This document shows, one piece after another, positions 1-11,133 of a DNA stretch of 64,000 nucleotides (the first letter of the stretch is position 1; each line of letters opens with the position of its first letter). The notes beneath the pieces were generated by a model. The model searched no databases and was not told the origin of the DNA. It worked only from the letters and a program-made list of their open reading frames with translations. The stretch comes from Pleodorina starrii (Eukaryota > Chlorophyta > Chlorophyceae > Chlamydomonadales > Volvocaceae). The stretch covers positions 2,840,001 through 2,904,000 of the forward strand of contig BRXU01000006.1 in assembly GCA_030267565.1 (NCBI GenBank), written 5' to 3'. The position numbers and the translations under genes were made by a program.

Positions 1-1453
1 AGGCTGCCGCCTCTCAGGCCCTGGAGCTCATCAACCTGCTGGTGTCGGACCCAGAGCCGGGGACGGTGCTCAGGTGGGGGTCAGGGAGTGATATGCTCCT
101 TTATATAAAAATGAATCATTGCGGACGGTGCTCAGGTGGGGGCAGGAAAAACGATACCGCGGCGGAGGGACGTAGGTGACCGAGGCGGTGGGGTGGGGCT
201 GGGGACCGGAGTGAGGGCCGGGGGGGGGGGCAGCGGGCAGGTGGCTGGCTGGAGGGGGCCCTCGCGCCTCTTGCCTCTCGCCTCTTCCATTGACACATGC
301 TTACATTCTTACATGGCCATGTCGCCTGCGTGATTCCGCCCTTGCGTCCCGTGACCAGCCCCACTGTCCCCACCTGCCAATCTACTCCCTCGGCCCCTCT
401 TAACCCCTCGGCCCCTCTTAACCCCTCGGCCCCTCTTAACCCCTCGGCCCCTCTTAACCCCTCGGCCCCTCTTAACCCCTCGGCCCCTCTTAACCCCTCG
501 GCCCCTCTTAACCCCTCGGCCCCTCTTAACCCCTCGGCCCCTCTTAACCCCTCGGCCCCTCTTAACCCCTCGGCCCCTCTTAACCCCTCGGCCCCTCTTA
601 ACCTCCCGACCTCAGGAAGCGGACGGTGCTGGGTGTGACGGCCTTTGGCTGCTTCGTGGAGCTGTGCCCGGGGAGGCAGGTGAGGAGGGAGAGGGGAGGG
701 TCGGAGGTTCTCTGTAATAGCCTTATAGGGAGAGGTGGGGGCGGGGGGGGGGGAAGGGAGCGGGCGGGCGGTGCGTTGCTTTTGGGTGGGGGGTGATGGT
801 GATGACAGGGGTCCACAGACTTCGTTCCACAGACTTCGTTCGCGAATACCCGCTTGGCCTCCGTTCGCTATTGCTTAGTGCTTCTTCGTTTCTCTCCTCG
901 CCCCTCCAACTCCCCTTTCCTGCCCCTTGTACTCCCCTACCTCTCACCTAAACAAAACCCGCGTCTCCCCTCCCCCCCTTCCTCCCTCCCCACTTCCTGC
1001 AGGGCCTGGTTCACGTCAGCGAGCTGTCCGATCCTCCCCCCGCTGACGTGGCCTCAGTGGTCAAGGTGGGAGACATCATGGATGTCATGGTGCTGTCATC
1101 GGACGGGGGGAAGGTGAGCAGGGATGGGATGGGATGGGGGGATGGGATGGGATGGGTGTCGTGGGTGGGCTGTGTCTGACTTGGTGGCCGGCGGGAGGTC
1201 GGGGCCCGACCACCCTCACCCACACCATCTCCCACTCCCTTCTCAACCCACTCTCCCTCACTCCCCTCACCACCAGGTGTCTCTGAGCCATCGGGCGGTT
1301 GCCATGATGGACCGGGGAGAGACCTACACCCACAAGCGGGCACCCGCGCCGGCCGGCGGGCGGACGGGGATGGCGCTAGGCGGCGGCGGTGGGCGGGGCG
1401 GCGGCGGCGGGCGGGGAGGCGGCGGCGGCATGGACCGCGGACGGCGGATGTAG
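1..1453 (+). CDS. PNP1: Polynucleotide phosphorylase (chloroplast type), C-terminal part, partial at left edge
   Basis: Exons 1-73, 616-679, 1003-1113 and 1277-1453 join in phase. They encode the last helix before the S1 domain (ALELINLLVSDPEPG), an S1 RNA-binding domain (GVTAFGCFVELCPGRQ, GLVHVSELSD, VVKVGDIMDVMVL, VSLSHRAV) and a Gly/Arg-rich tail ending at TAG 1451-1453. The order and wording match the C-terminus of plant plastid PNPase, a phosphorolytic 3'-5' exoribonuclease and poly(A) polymerase that processes and degrades organelle RNA. The catalytic RNase PH domains and the KH domain lie left of the window. The RGG-like tail is longer than in land plants and probably adds RNA binding. 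A mitochondrial paralogue cannot be excluded without the N-terminus. All introns are GT-AG. Confidence 0.85.
390..603 (+). repeat. 18-bp minisatellite, about 12 copies, in a PNPase intron
   Basis: The unit TCGGCCCCTCTTAACCCC repeats head to tail almost without variation inside the intron between bases 73 and 616. Because 18 is divisible by 3 it creates an open frame (SAPLNP repeated), but flanking splice phase shows it is removed. Confidence 0.9.
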
Positions 1454-3573
1454 TCGTCGCGTGCGCGACTAGGCGGTATTCGGTATACGGATATCATACG
1501 GCAGCAAGGGGCGTGCGGCGGGCCAGGGCTGGCCGGCCGCCAACTGGCGCTGAGGCACCGGCCAAAGCCGGCCGGAGCGACGAGCTTGACTGCGAACCAG
1601 TCAAGCCGCGGCGCTGGAGGGAAGGAGGGAAACGTATGACAGTCAGGGATGGAGGGAAGGGCGGAGGGAGGGAGGGAAAAGGGGGGAACAAACTTAAGCA
1701 TCGCGAGGCGGAGCGCGCCGCCTGCAGTGGCGGGCGCATGGTGGGGTCCTCGGGGCGGCGGTCGGTTCGGTGTATAGCTTTGTGCGATTTTGGCGCCGCA
1801 TCCCCCCGCCTGCCCTGGACTTCAGGAGAGGCACCGCGGTGGCATGGCGCGTGGGGGTGCGTATACCGGTAAAGAGAGAATGAGAGATCCTTGCGTGCAT
1901 GCATGTGCGGTGTGTGACCCGTGGCTGGGGAAGTGGAGGATGTGACGATAGGTTGGGAGCTTTGGCTTTGCTCTTCCGGGCAGTGCTCGAGCGTGGCACG
2001 GGGTTAATTTTGCGGCACGAGTGCCGTACCGCGAAGAAGCTACAGCGAGACGCACGCGAAGCCCACGTGGCCCCGCCGTTTGGCGACCCTCTCGAGTCTA
2101 AGCCATTCTTTCGCGGCGCGTCTCCGCCGCCGCCGTTGTGGCATCGGCGCATCCGGCTACCGTGTGTCGAACGCCTCAAAAGCCATACACACGCCGCCCA
2201 GCCCGTTTCCTCGTCACTCGTATATTGTGGACGTCCTCGGTTCTCGACGGCAGGCGCGCAAGTGTGTCAATACGATAGCAGCTGTACGACTGCACCTGCC
2301 GTACAGGTCCTGGCCACCGACAGCACCTGGCCAATGACAGGCCAACCAACGAGAGCCTAGGAGCTACCCCCAAAATCCAGGAGAGGACATAAATTAATTT
2401 TTAGCGACGCACACCAGCCCCCAAACCCATCTCTTGCCGCCGATCCTGCCGACCACGACCTCACGACCGGTGCACGGCTGCAGGCACGACTCGGTTACGT
2501 GTCTTGGCAAGCCTTTGCTGTGCTTTGCCAAGCCAGGCGCAAGGGCAGCCATGCGGCGGGTCGATGAGCCCGCCCGTTGTCTCTGCCTGCCTCCAGGCGT
2601 CTGTGTGTCCACGTTTCCAAGAGACGGCGACCATTGTCAGGAGCTGCAACACATTTCCAGCCGGCACCAACGGCCCTGAACGACCCCAGGGTTACAGGGT
2701 GCGCGGGGCCCGGGCAGGCAGAGTGCAGTGGCTTCCAATGCAGCTGCCCTCGGCAACGGGCATTCACGGGCACCGGTAGCCGGCAGCCGCCGTGTCCCCC
2801 TCCAAGTCCACTGGCTGCTCTTAACTAGCCAGTACAAAGCCAAACAAGATACGGTGCGCCAATGCAGCTCACGGAGCCGGGCTTTCCGGCTCTGTTCCCT
2901 TCTTGCCTCGGTTTCCCCGGCACCTGTCGCTGCAGTACCTGCCCAGATAGGGTTTTGGGCAATGGCCAGGCACAAGCCATTACCATATGGCTTACGCGCC
3001 AGCTGCCGCGCCACGCAAGAACACGTCCAACGGTCCAAGCCACATAAACGCGTGTAACGCGGTCCCTCACCTCACTTCGTCCCATACATCCTTCCACTTC
3101 TTACGCCTGCAATCCGGAATGATGGTCCTGATATTGAATGGGGTTCTGCGGAAGTTGGCAAGCACTGCACGACCAGCTGTCAGTCCCGGCTCACCAAGTA
3201 AAAGGAAGACCACAAACTGCACATATTTTCGTAGGCAAATTCTCTTTGGCAACAGCTTTGCCTTTATTTGACCCTTTCTTTGCTTCGACGCGCAGAGCTT
3301 TCAGTTTGGGCACGGCTAAGATGCGAGCCGGACTCAAAGCTGGCAGCGTAATATGCACTCTTCTAGCCAGCAGCATGGTAGCAATTAGACTGTATGCTAC
3401 TTGTTGCCCTCGGGAATCAATGCCCCAAAAAAGAATTGTTGCTCCGAGACCGGACGTTGGACCTCATTTCCACAGTGGAGACAATAACTAGTCTTCGAAT
3501 CAAGTATAAGGTTTAGTGTCTGCGTGGTGTGACAAATCCCTTTGATGCGCCTTCTATACGTCAACGCTTAAGG
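1454..3573. other. Intergenic: long 3' UTR of PNPase gene and upstream region of the E2 gene
   Basis: No gene recognised. The left part is probably the PNPase 3' UTR up to a TGTAA near 3053. The right part, about 3100-3573, must hold the promoter and 5' UTR of the gene starting at 3574; no clear TATA box was seen. Open frames here overlap on several strands and have no family resemblance. Confidence 0.5.
3053..3057 (+). terminator. Candidate poly(A) signal TGTAA for the PNPase gene
   Basis: First TGTAA after the stop at 1453, giving a 3' UTR of about 1.6 kb, long but within the volvocine range. Position and motif are seen; use is inferred. Confidence 0.35.
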
Positions 3574-6500
3574 ATGGAGGAAGTCGACTGGACTTGCGAC
3601 AGCTGCACGTTCATCAACTCTGAACTGCTGCCAAACTGCGAGATATGTGGTGCTCCACGCCTAGGGGCGGATCCAGGGTCTTCCGGTGAGCAAGGTCGAG
3701 GTGCTCATGACCCTATCGTGCTGTCAGACGGCGAGGAGGGTGCCGCAGCGGAGCCTAGCTGCAGTAAGGATGTCATAGATCTAGTGGGCGCAGACCAAGG
3801 TTTGCATCAAAGCGCACGTCGCAGCCGTGGCGCGGGCCCGGGCCCAAGCTCAGCACGCGGAGCACCCAGCTTGACCAAACGCCAACCGGACCCCGATTTC
3901 ACCATTATCGATGACGATGATGACAATGACAGAGGTGCTGTCGATTTGACGAAGGCACAGCCTGCTGGGCTGTCGAGCCGCGTTGGGCTCGCCTCGCATC
4001 CGCCGGGGCATCCAGGGCCCGCGGGGGGAAGCAAGTCCGCCGCGTGCACCGGTGACATTTACACACTGGACACATGCAACTGCGCCGTCCCGCTGGAGAT
4101 GCTGGCCGCGCAGCTTCGCCCTCCATTAACTGCAGCTGTCCGCGCATTAGCGCCAGCAGGAGCGGTAGCCTCAGCAGCCGGTTCCGGAGCCGCTGCCGCT
4201 GCCGCCGCAGGCAAAGCGTCCGGCAAGGCTTCGGGGCCGGACGCCGCGACCCTTTTGGACTTGGCGGCCCCGCTGCTCTGCCCGGCGCCGGGATGCGGTC
4301 GCTGGCTCAGCAGCCGCGATGTACGGCTGCTGCTAGGGCCGCACGGAACCCAGTTGCTGTTCTACTCGCTGTGCGCGGCGCTGCGGCGCGAGGGAAAGAT
4401 CGCCAAGGCGGCAGCGTCGCGGCTCGAAGCCAGCGGTGGCGGCGCCGGTTCGGCCGCTGCCGCGCCGGTGGTCAGGGGCGGGCGTGGAGGCGGTCGAGGG
4501 CGGGCCGGCACCGCCGCCTGGGAGGGCGCCAGCGGCGCTGGCGCCGCCACCTGCAGGGCCGCGGCGACGGCTGGCGGTCCGGCGCCGCTGCAGCCCCTGG
4601 CGCCGTCTTGCCCCGCGTGTCGCGCCAGGATGCTACCTGCAAGCCAGCTGACCCAGATGCGCCAGCAACACCGCACGCAGCAGCCGCGGCCACCCTCGCC
4701 GCCGAGGCCGCCGCGGCGCCCGTCGACGCGCTGGCAGGGACGCCACCTCGAGTCGGGCCCCGAACAGGACGGCGGCGGAGCCGCCGCCGCTGCCGCCGCC
4801 GCCGCCGCCGCGGCGGCGGCGGCGGCCGCCAACACGGCGGCGCAGCTTCGCGGCGCGCTGGTGGCTCGTGGCCGCCCGCCTGGTCCTCCGGGTGCTTCCC
4901 TGGAACAGCTGTGTGACCTGGTGGTGGAGGCGGTGGGGCCGCGGTGCGCCTTCCTGTGTCTGGGCTGCCCGAGGAGCCTGGAGGAGAGGGAGGTGCTGCC
5001 GAGGGCGCAGATGCAGGTAAGGGTAGGGCGTAAGGGTAGGGGTAGGGCGAAAGGGTAGGGGTCGGGCGTAAGGGTAGGGGTAGGGCGAAAGGGTAGGGGT
5101 AGGGGCAGGGGTCGGGCGTAAGGGGATGCGTATCGGGGCTACTGCCGCCGTCTAGTGACAACCCGTCGCCGCCGGATCAGCGCACGTTCCTCTCCCCGAC
5201 CCCGTTGCGCACTCCCCACCGGCGGCGCAAGTGGGTCGGCGCCTGTGGCACCCCAGGACGTGTGCCGCATACCGGTAAATCAAGTCGACCGACTGACACT
5301 GCAGCTCGCAGCTCAGCACAGGCAAAGGAAGGAAAGGAGGAGACGCGCGACCCAGATCGTGGCCTGCGGGGTACGGGTGGCGACGGCCCGGCCGACCTTG
5401 GAATCCCGCTCCTTGACCCCCAGCCGATCTCATCGGCCGATGCGTCCATAATCCAGTACTCATTTCCTACACGCCGTACATGCCATACAGGAAGTCCAGG
5501 CGGTGTCGGACCAGGCCTTCCGCGCGCTCAAGCTGCTCCGGCATGTGCGGGCGGTGCTGCTGAGTGTGCAAGAGGAGGCGGACGACGATGAAGACGAGGA
5601 GGAGGATGACGAGGGGGCGGGGAGCACCGGAGCCGGCGGCAGCCGCGCGGCGACAACGGCAGCAGCCGGTGAGCAGGCCGGCCGAGCCCCGGCAGCTCCT
5701 GGGGCGTGACCTCGGGGCCACGCAGGGGGGGCATGTTGCACCTTCGCGGGGGACCTCTTGGTGACCGGAGTGCAGCGGCACAGCACAGTCGTCTCAAGAG
5801 CAACCCTCCCAACTGCGCACTCGCATCCCACCTCCGTGCATCCCACCATTCCCCACCACCGGACTCCCCACTGTCGGCTTACCGTTTGGCGCGACTCGCA
5901 CCGTCGCAACGCGGCTTGCGCGCTGCAGGTGGTGGTGGTGGTGGTGGTGGTCGCGGCGGCGGCCGCGGCAGCCGGAAGCGCCGCCGGAGCTACCACGGTG
6001 GGCGCGGCGGCGACGGGAACAAGGCGTGGGCCAAGGGCGTGGGCTACGGCGGTCCCGGGGGCGGCGGCTGGCACGGAGGACATGGCGGCGGCGGCGGCGG
6101 TGCTATCAACGCGGCTGCTGTAAAGGCCGCGCAGCAGCGGCAGCGCGAGGCGGATGACGAGGTGCGCTTCGGCGGAGGGGGGAGGGGGTGTGCGAGTCAG
6201 CGCCGCGTATCCGTGAGATTCTGAGATAGGACGGGATGGCGGGAGGGGATCGCCAGCTCTGTTCCGCCGCTCTCCGCAGCCGCTACCAGCCAGCAGCCAG
6301 CAGCCATGTGGGTCACCAACAGAAAGTGGCGCTGTGGCTTCGAGAAGAGCGCGTAACCTCCTTACGGTGCACGCCTGTCCTGTCCTGTCCTGTCCTCTCC
6401 TGTCCTGACGCCACGCCACACCATGGCGACTTCTTACATGGAAGCGGCGTGGGCCCCCCGCGCAGGTGAGGTCCTGCCTTAAGGACCTTCTGGCGGCCAT

Positions 6501-9500
6501 TTCCCCAAACGGAGGAGGCGGGGGCGGGGGCGGTCCCGCGCTGGCCAGCCCGCCGCCGTTGCTGCACGCGGCGCTGCAGTACGGCGGCCTGCCGTACGTG
6601 CTGCGGCTGCTGCTCCAGAACGACTCGTTGCTGGATATGGGCGGGCGGCAGGACTTGTACCGGGCAGTGCTGGAGGTGGTCAGGTAAGGGGGGGGATGGT
6701 CGAGGTGAGGTGAGGTGAGGTAAGGTGAGGGGGTGGGTGAGGACTGGTGGTCGGACTCGAGGGAGAGGGAGAGGGGAGAGGAGGGATGTGTTGAGAGTGA
6801 GTTCAAACCCAACAGTGCAAAACACACACACACACACCCTCCCCGCCTCCCAGGGTGTGCATGTCGTCCATGTCGCTTCTGGAGCTGCTGGTGGTGCCGG
6901 CCAGCGACCCACGGGACGCTCCGCCGCCGCAGCAAGCAGGGCCGGGGGCTGTAGCGGGAGGCGGTGGCGGTGGACCCAGCTCCGACCCGCCTCTGAGCAC
7001 CGTCTTCGAATCCCTGGGCCGCCAGTGCACCGTCTTCAAGCGCTCGGCGCAGGTGCGTGTGCGCGTGTGAAAAGGGGGGGGGAGAAGAGGGGCTACCCGC
7101 AGGCCGGCTTCCTCCGATGGGGCATCAATCGGTCGCTTACTTGTGCTTGGGTACTGTCCGGTCTATGTGCGTATACCGGTTAGATGTGCTGTACCTACAT
7201 CTGCGGTGCTGCGCGCGGGGCGATGGTGGCTCCCCCGTTGGGGTCGGGTGTGCATGTAGGAGCAGGCAAAGGGGCTGATGGGGCTGCCTTGTCCTTGTCC
7301 TTGTCTCCCCCCGGGTGGTGGTGGTGGTGGTGGTGGTGGTGGTGGTGCGCAGGAGCTGGCTGACGGCGCCGAGGAGGACATTGCGGCTCTGGGTCTAGCT
7401 CTGGAGCTGGGCTCGCTGGCGGAGGAGGTGGCGGCGGGAGTGAGCATGTGGAGGGCCAACATGGGCGAGGCGAGGGGTGGGTGCCCGGGGAGTGCGCCAG
7501 CCAACGAAACACAGATATACGGTACACAAACAAAGACGCACACACACACATGCACACACACAAACACCATGTATGGACGTTACCCTGAGGCGGGGGTTTA
7601 CCGAGCTGGTTGATGTTGCTGCTGCTGCTGTGGCCGGAGCCCTGGCCCCCCGCATCGTCCTGTCTATCTCCCTGACAGCCTGACACCATGAAAGCCGTGA
7701 AAGCTCCCTCCCCTCCGGTCGTGCCCCTCTTTGCCCTTCCCCTCTCCCCCCCGGGCAGGCACGCTGCACGCCCTCCTGCAACTGCCCGACAGCACCGCAG
7801 CTGGCGGCGCCGCCGAAGCCGCCGCCGCCGACGGCGCCGCCGAGGGCGTCGACGTCCCGCTGGCGAAGCGTACCCGCCGCGGCGCCGCCGCCGACGGCGC
7901 ACCTGCCCTGGCCGTGGGCGGTGCCGCTGGCTCTGCCGCTGCCGCCGAAGCCGCCGCTGCTGCCGCTGCCGCCGCAGCGGCGCAGTTGGCTGTTCGGCGG
8001 TCCGAGTACTTGGGCGTGATGCGGCCGCTGCAGTTCCGGGAAGTACGACTGCTGGACGACCACTACTTCCGGTGAGTGAGTGAATGAGTGAGATAGGAGT
8101 TTTAGATATGGGAAACGGAACTGAACTGAACTGAAGTATTAATTCGCGTGTTTCCCCGTGCGCGTCCCTGGCCCGCGATCTGCCCCAACCGCTCAGTTTC
8201 GCCTCGGTCCGCTTTTGCGCCTTCGGACTCGGACTTGTTAACCCCTCTCACGCGTCCCTTCCCTTCCCGCCCCTCCCCGGTCCCCTCCCCGCCCCCCTTT
8301 GTGTCCCCCCCCCAAGGCGCGAGGCGGAGGGCAGCGGCAGCGGTGCGGGTGGTGAGGTGATGCGTCAGCGGCTGAAGCGCATCACGGGTGAGATCAGCGG
8401 TCTGGCCACGGGGCTGCCGCTGGACTGGGAGGCGGCGGCGTTCGTGGCGGTGGACGACGCGCGTGTGGACGTGCTCAGGCAAGGGCTGGGCTGGGGAGGG
8501 AGGGGGGGCCTGGGGAAGGGTCGATTGCTTGATATCATCTCCGGTTCGTATGTTAAAAAGTTGGGGCAGGATTGCTTCTGACTGGCGAAGCTGCAGAGGG
8601 GTGGCATGGACGACGCAAACTCAAACCCACGCACATCACCCAAGCCGCCAGCACCCGCAACGCTCGTCTACTTGACCAGTACTTGACCCCCCCCCCGCCT
8701 GCGCTCGCCATCCGCGGCGTCTGCGTCTGTGTCGTACAAACACAGGGCCCTGCTGATCCCGGCCTCCGACACGCCGTACGCCAACGGGGCCTTCATTTTC
8801 GACATCTTCCTGCCGCCCGACTACCCAAACAAGCCGCCGCGGGTGCGCCCTTAGGTACCCCGGGGGGTGCCCTTAGGGTCCGCTGCGGTATCTTTTACTC
8901 TTAGTGAGGCTGGCGGGTGGCTGACTGGGTGCGGGTGGGCACATACACACACACACCCTTCACCCCGGGGCCCGGGCCGGCCCTCCCCCCGCCCCCTCCC
9001 TGACGCCCGCCTCCCCGTCCGTTCGCTGACGCCGTCTCCGTCTCCTCTGCGGTATCTTCTTTTTACCCACCCCACACCCCACACCCCGCCCAGGTCCAGT
9101 TTCTGACCACGGGCGGCGGCAAGGTGCGTTTCAACCCCAACCTGTACGCGGAGGGCAAGGTGTGTCTGTCGCTGCTGGGCACCTGGTCGGGGCCCTCCTG
9201 GGAGCCAGCCATGTCCACAGTGCTGCAGGTAAGGTAACGGTAGGTGGGGTGCTTCGGCATGTCGTTGCATCCCCGCCCTGCGCCTCTAAAACGGTGTTCT
9301 TAGGGAGCGTCTCGGGGGCGGGGCTGCGTGTGTGGTGTGGTCCAGCGTTTCCCGGCGATTCCGTTGCCACCCGCGACACAACTGCTGCTGCTGCCTGCTG
9401 CTTCCCTCTCCGTCTTCTCCGCCATTTCAATCTCCCCCCACACCCCTCTCTCCACCTCCAACGTCCAACCCCCCTCTCCCTCTCTCAGTCTCTCAGTTCC

Positions 9501-10758
9501 TCTCTCTCCTGCTGCCCCCGGTCGTGCAGGTGCTGGTCAGCATCCAGTCCATGATCCTGGTGTCGGACCCCTACTACAACGAACCCGGCTGGGAGGTGAG
9601 CGCTGAGCGGAGGAGGAGGAGGAGGAGGGCGGCCGGCATTAGGCGATAAGAGGCTGGCGGTGGTGGTGGTGGACTGGTGGTGGTGGTGGACTGGTGGTGG
9701 TGGACTGGTGGTAGGGTGGTAGGGTGATTGCGAGGAGCGTGGAGGGGGCATCCGGTCGCTGCGCTTTCACATACACCATCCCCCAGTCCCTGTCCCTGTC
9801 CCTGTCCCGCTCCCCCTTTTTCCCCCTCCCCGGCCTATACGTGGATACCCTCCTCCCCCCCCACACACACACGTTTACGGGCTCCGGCCTATACGCGGAT
9901 AACAACCCCCTCCCCCCCCCACACGCATGCACACCCACAGGCCCAGGCCGGCACCTCCTCCGGGCGCCAGGCTGCCAGCGACTACGCGGACACTCAGCGC
10001 TACAACACACTGGCCTTCTCCATACTGCCCGCGCTGCAGATGCTGGCCAACAAGGGAAACACGCTGTCGGGTGGGTCGACGCTGTGAGGGCCGGGAGGGC
10101 GAGTGGAGAGCGTGCGGAAGGCGTTTGGAACGCGCTTAGAAAGCGTTTGGAAGGCGTTTGGTCTTTGCACGGTCGTACTCTACCCCCTGTCCCTCCCTTG
10201 TCCGCCCTGTCTCTGTCCCTGTCCCTCAGGCGGCTCCACCTTCCGCGATGTGCTGACTGCGCACTTCCGACTGAAGCGGCCGGAGATCATGCGCCAGTGC
10301 GACGAGTGGTTGGCGGCCATGGAGGCACGAGCCAAGCAGACCACGCACACGCACACGCATGGGCACCCGGCGATGATGTCGCACGGCATGTCGGGCGGCC
10401 AGGGCGGCCAGGAATCTGCCCAGGTAGGTGCGGCTGGGGGGGGGGCGGGGGCGGGGAAGGAGCCCCGACATGCTCCAGCGACGCGCGGAGACAAAACAAA
10501 CATGTGGCTGACGGACCAGGGGTCCGGGGCGAAATGCGGCTGCGGCCGGGAAGCGAGTGCGCGCGAGCGCTTCTCCCGCCCCGCCCCCTGTGCGGCATGT
10601 GTGCTGGCAGCTCGGCGCTCCCTGTGACGCGTCCAACATCTCCATCGTACTGCCGTACCGCCGTACCGTCCTTGCCGTACCGTCGCGTGCAGGAGAAGCT
10701 GCGCAAGTACACGGAGCAGGCGGTTCCGCAGATCAAGTCCCTCTTGCAGAGCCTGTAA
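3574..10758 (+). CDS. RanBP2 zinc finger / BIRC6-type ubiquitin-conjugating (E2) fusion protein
   Basis: Fourteen exons join in phase: 3574-5016, 5491-5668, 5929-6161, 6466-6683, 6854-7052, 7353-7476, 7759-8071, 8317-8478, 8746-8842, 9094-9228, 9530-9595, 9941-10070, 10230-10423, 10693-10758 (about 1185 aa). The start is the first in-frame ATG, just before the zinc finger. Residues 1-29 are a RanBP2-type finger (W6, C8, C11, N15, C22, C25). Residues 47-126 hold acidic hydrophobic cores like SUMO-interacting motifs. Residues 168-349 contain Cys pairs, including [19 protein letters not shown], resembling part of an RBR ligase RING1. Poly-Ala/Gly linkers follow. Residues about 905-1130 are a class IV UBC domain closest in wording to BIRC6 ([39 protein letters not shown] with catalytic Cys near 1013, YYNEPGWE). 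Known for the family: ubiquitin transfer, often as E2/E3 hybrids. SUMO and E3 roles are inferences. Intron 8 has a GC donor at 8479. Confidence 0.85.
5017..5127 (+). repeat. Telomere-like GGGTA-rich repeat in intron 1 of the E2 gene
   Basis: The intron opens with GTAAGGGTAGG and continues as imperfect GGGTAGGG/GGGTCGGGC/GGGCGAAA blocks with a higher-order period of about 46 bp. It resembles, but is not identical to, TTTTAGGG/TTTAGGG telomeric repeats. Confidence 0.75.
9829..9901 (+). repeat. Two copies of a dispersed intronic motif (GGCCTATACGYGGATA)
   Basis: Copies at about 9829-9850 and 9877-9901 in intron 11 of the E2 gene (9596-9940), each followed by a C-rich tract and lying 40-110 bases upstream of the 3' splice site. 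Related copies are at 49174-49198, 59875-59890 and 60808-60826. Confidence 0.75.
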
Positions 10759-10797
10759 AAAAACAAAGGGGCGGAGGGGCGCGGGTGTGTGGGATTG

Positions 10798-10828
<31 letters not shown>

Positions 10829-11097
10829 TTTCCGCCAGCGGCAGTAAGGCGCATATGGAGGGCGGCCTTCTTCCGAGGCCGGCCGAGTGGTGGCCGAGTG
10901 GTGGCCGCGTGGCCAGACCCACCGCTCCAGGGGAGGCCGCGTGGTGGCCGCGTGGTGGGTCTGGGCTCCCTGATGATTCCGAAGTGCTGCCGCATCGGAG
11001 GCAGGAGAGGAGAGGAGAGAGTAGAGGCCTGTGCTTTGGGGGGGGGGTGGAGCTGCTTGGGGTGCAGCAGAGCAGGCGACATTGACGAGAGCGAGCA

Positions 11098-11133
11098 GAA
11101 GAGTTCGAAGAGTTCGAAGAGTTCGAAGAGTCC
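11098..11133. repeat. Short tandem repeat of GAAGAGTTC
   Basis: About four 9-bp units in the presumed 3' UTR of the E2 gene. Each unit junction contains the palindrome TTCGAA. Confidence 0.8.

Noticed and set aside
297..638. Open frame of SAPLNP repeats
   Set aside because: It is created by the 18-bp minisatellite inside a PNPase intron; the flanking exons join in phase without it.
11098..11133. Heat-shock element
   Set aside because: GAA and TTC blocks are spaced by 3 and 0 bases, not the regular 2 of nGAAnnTTCn.
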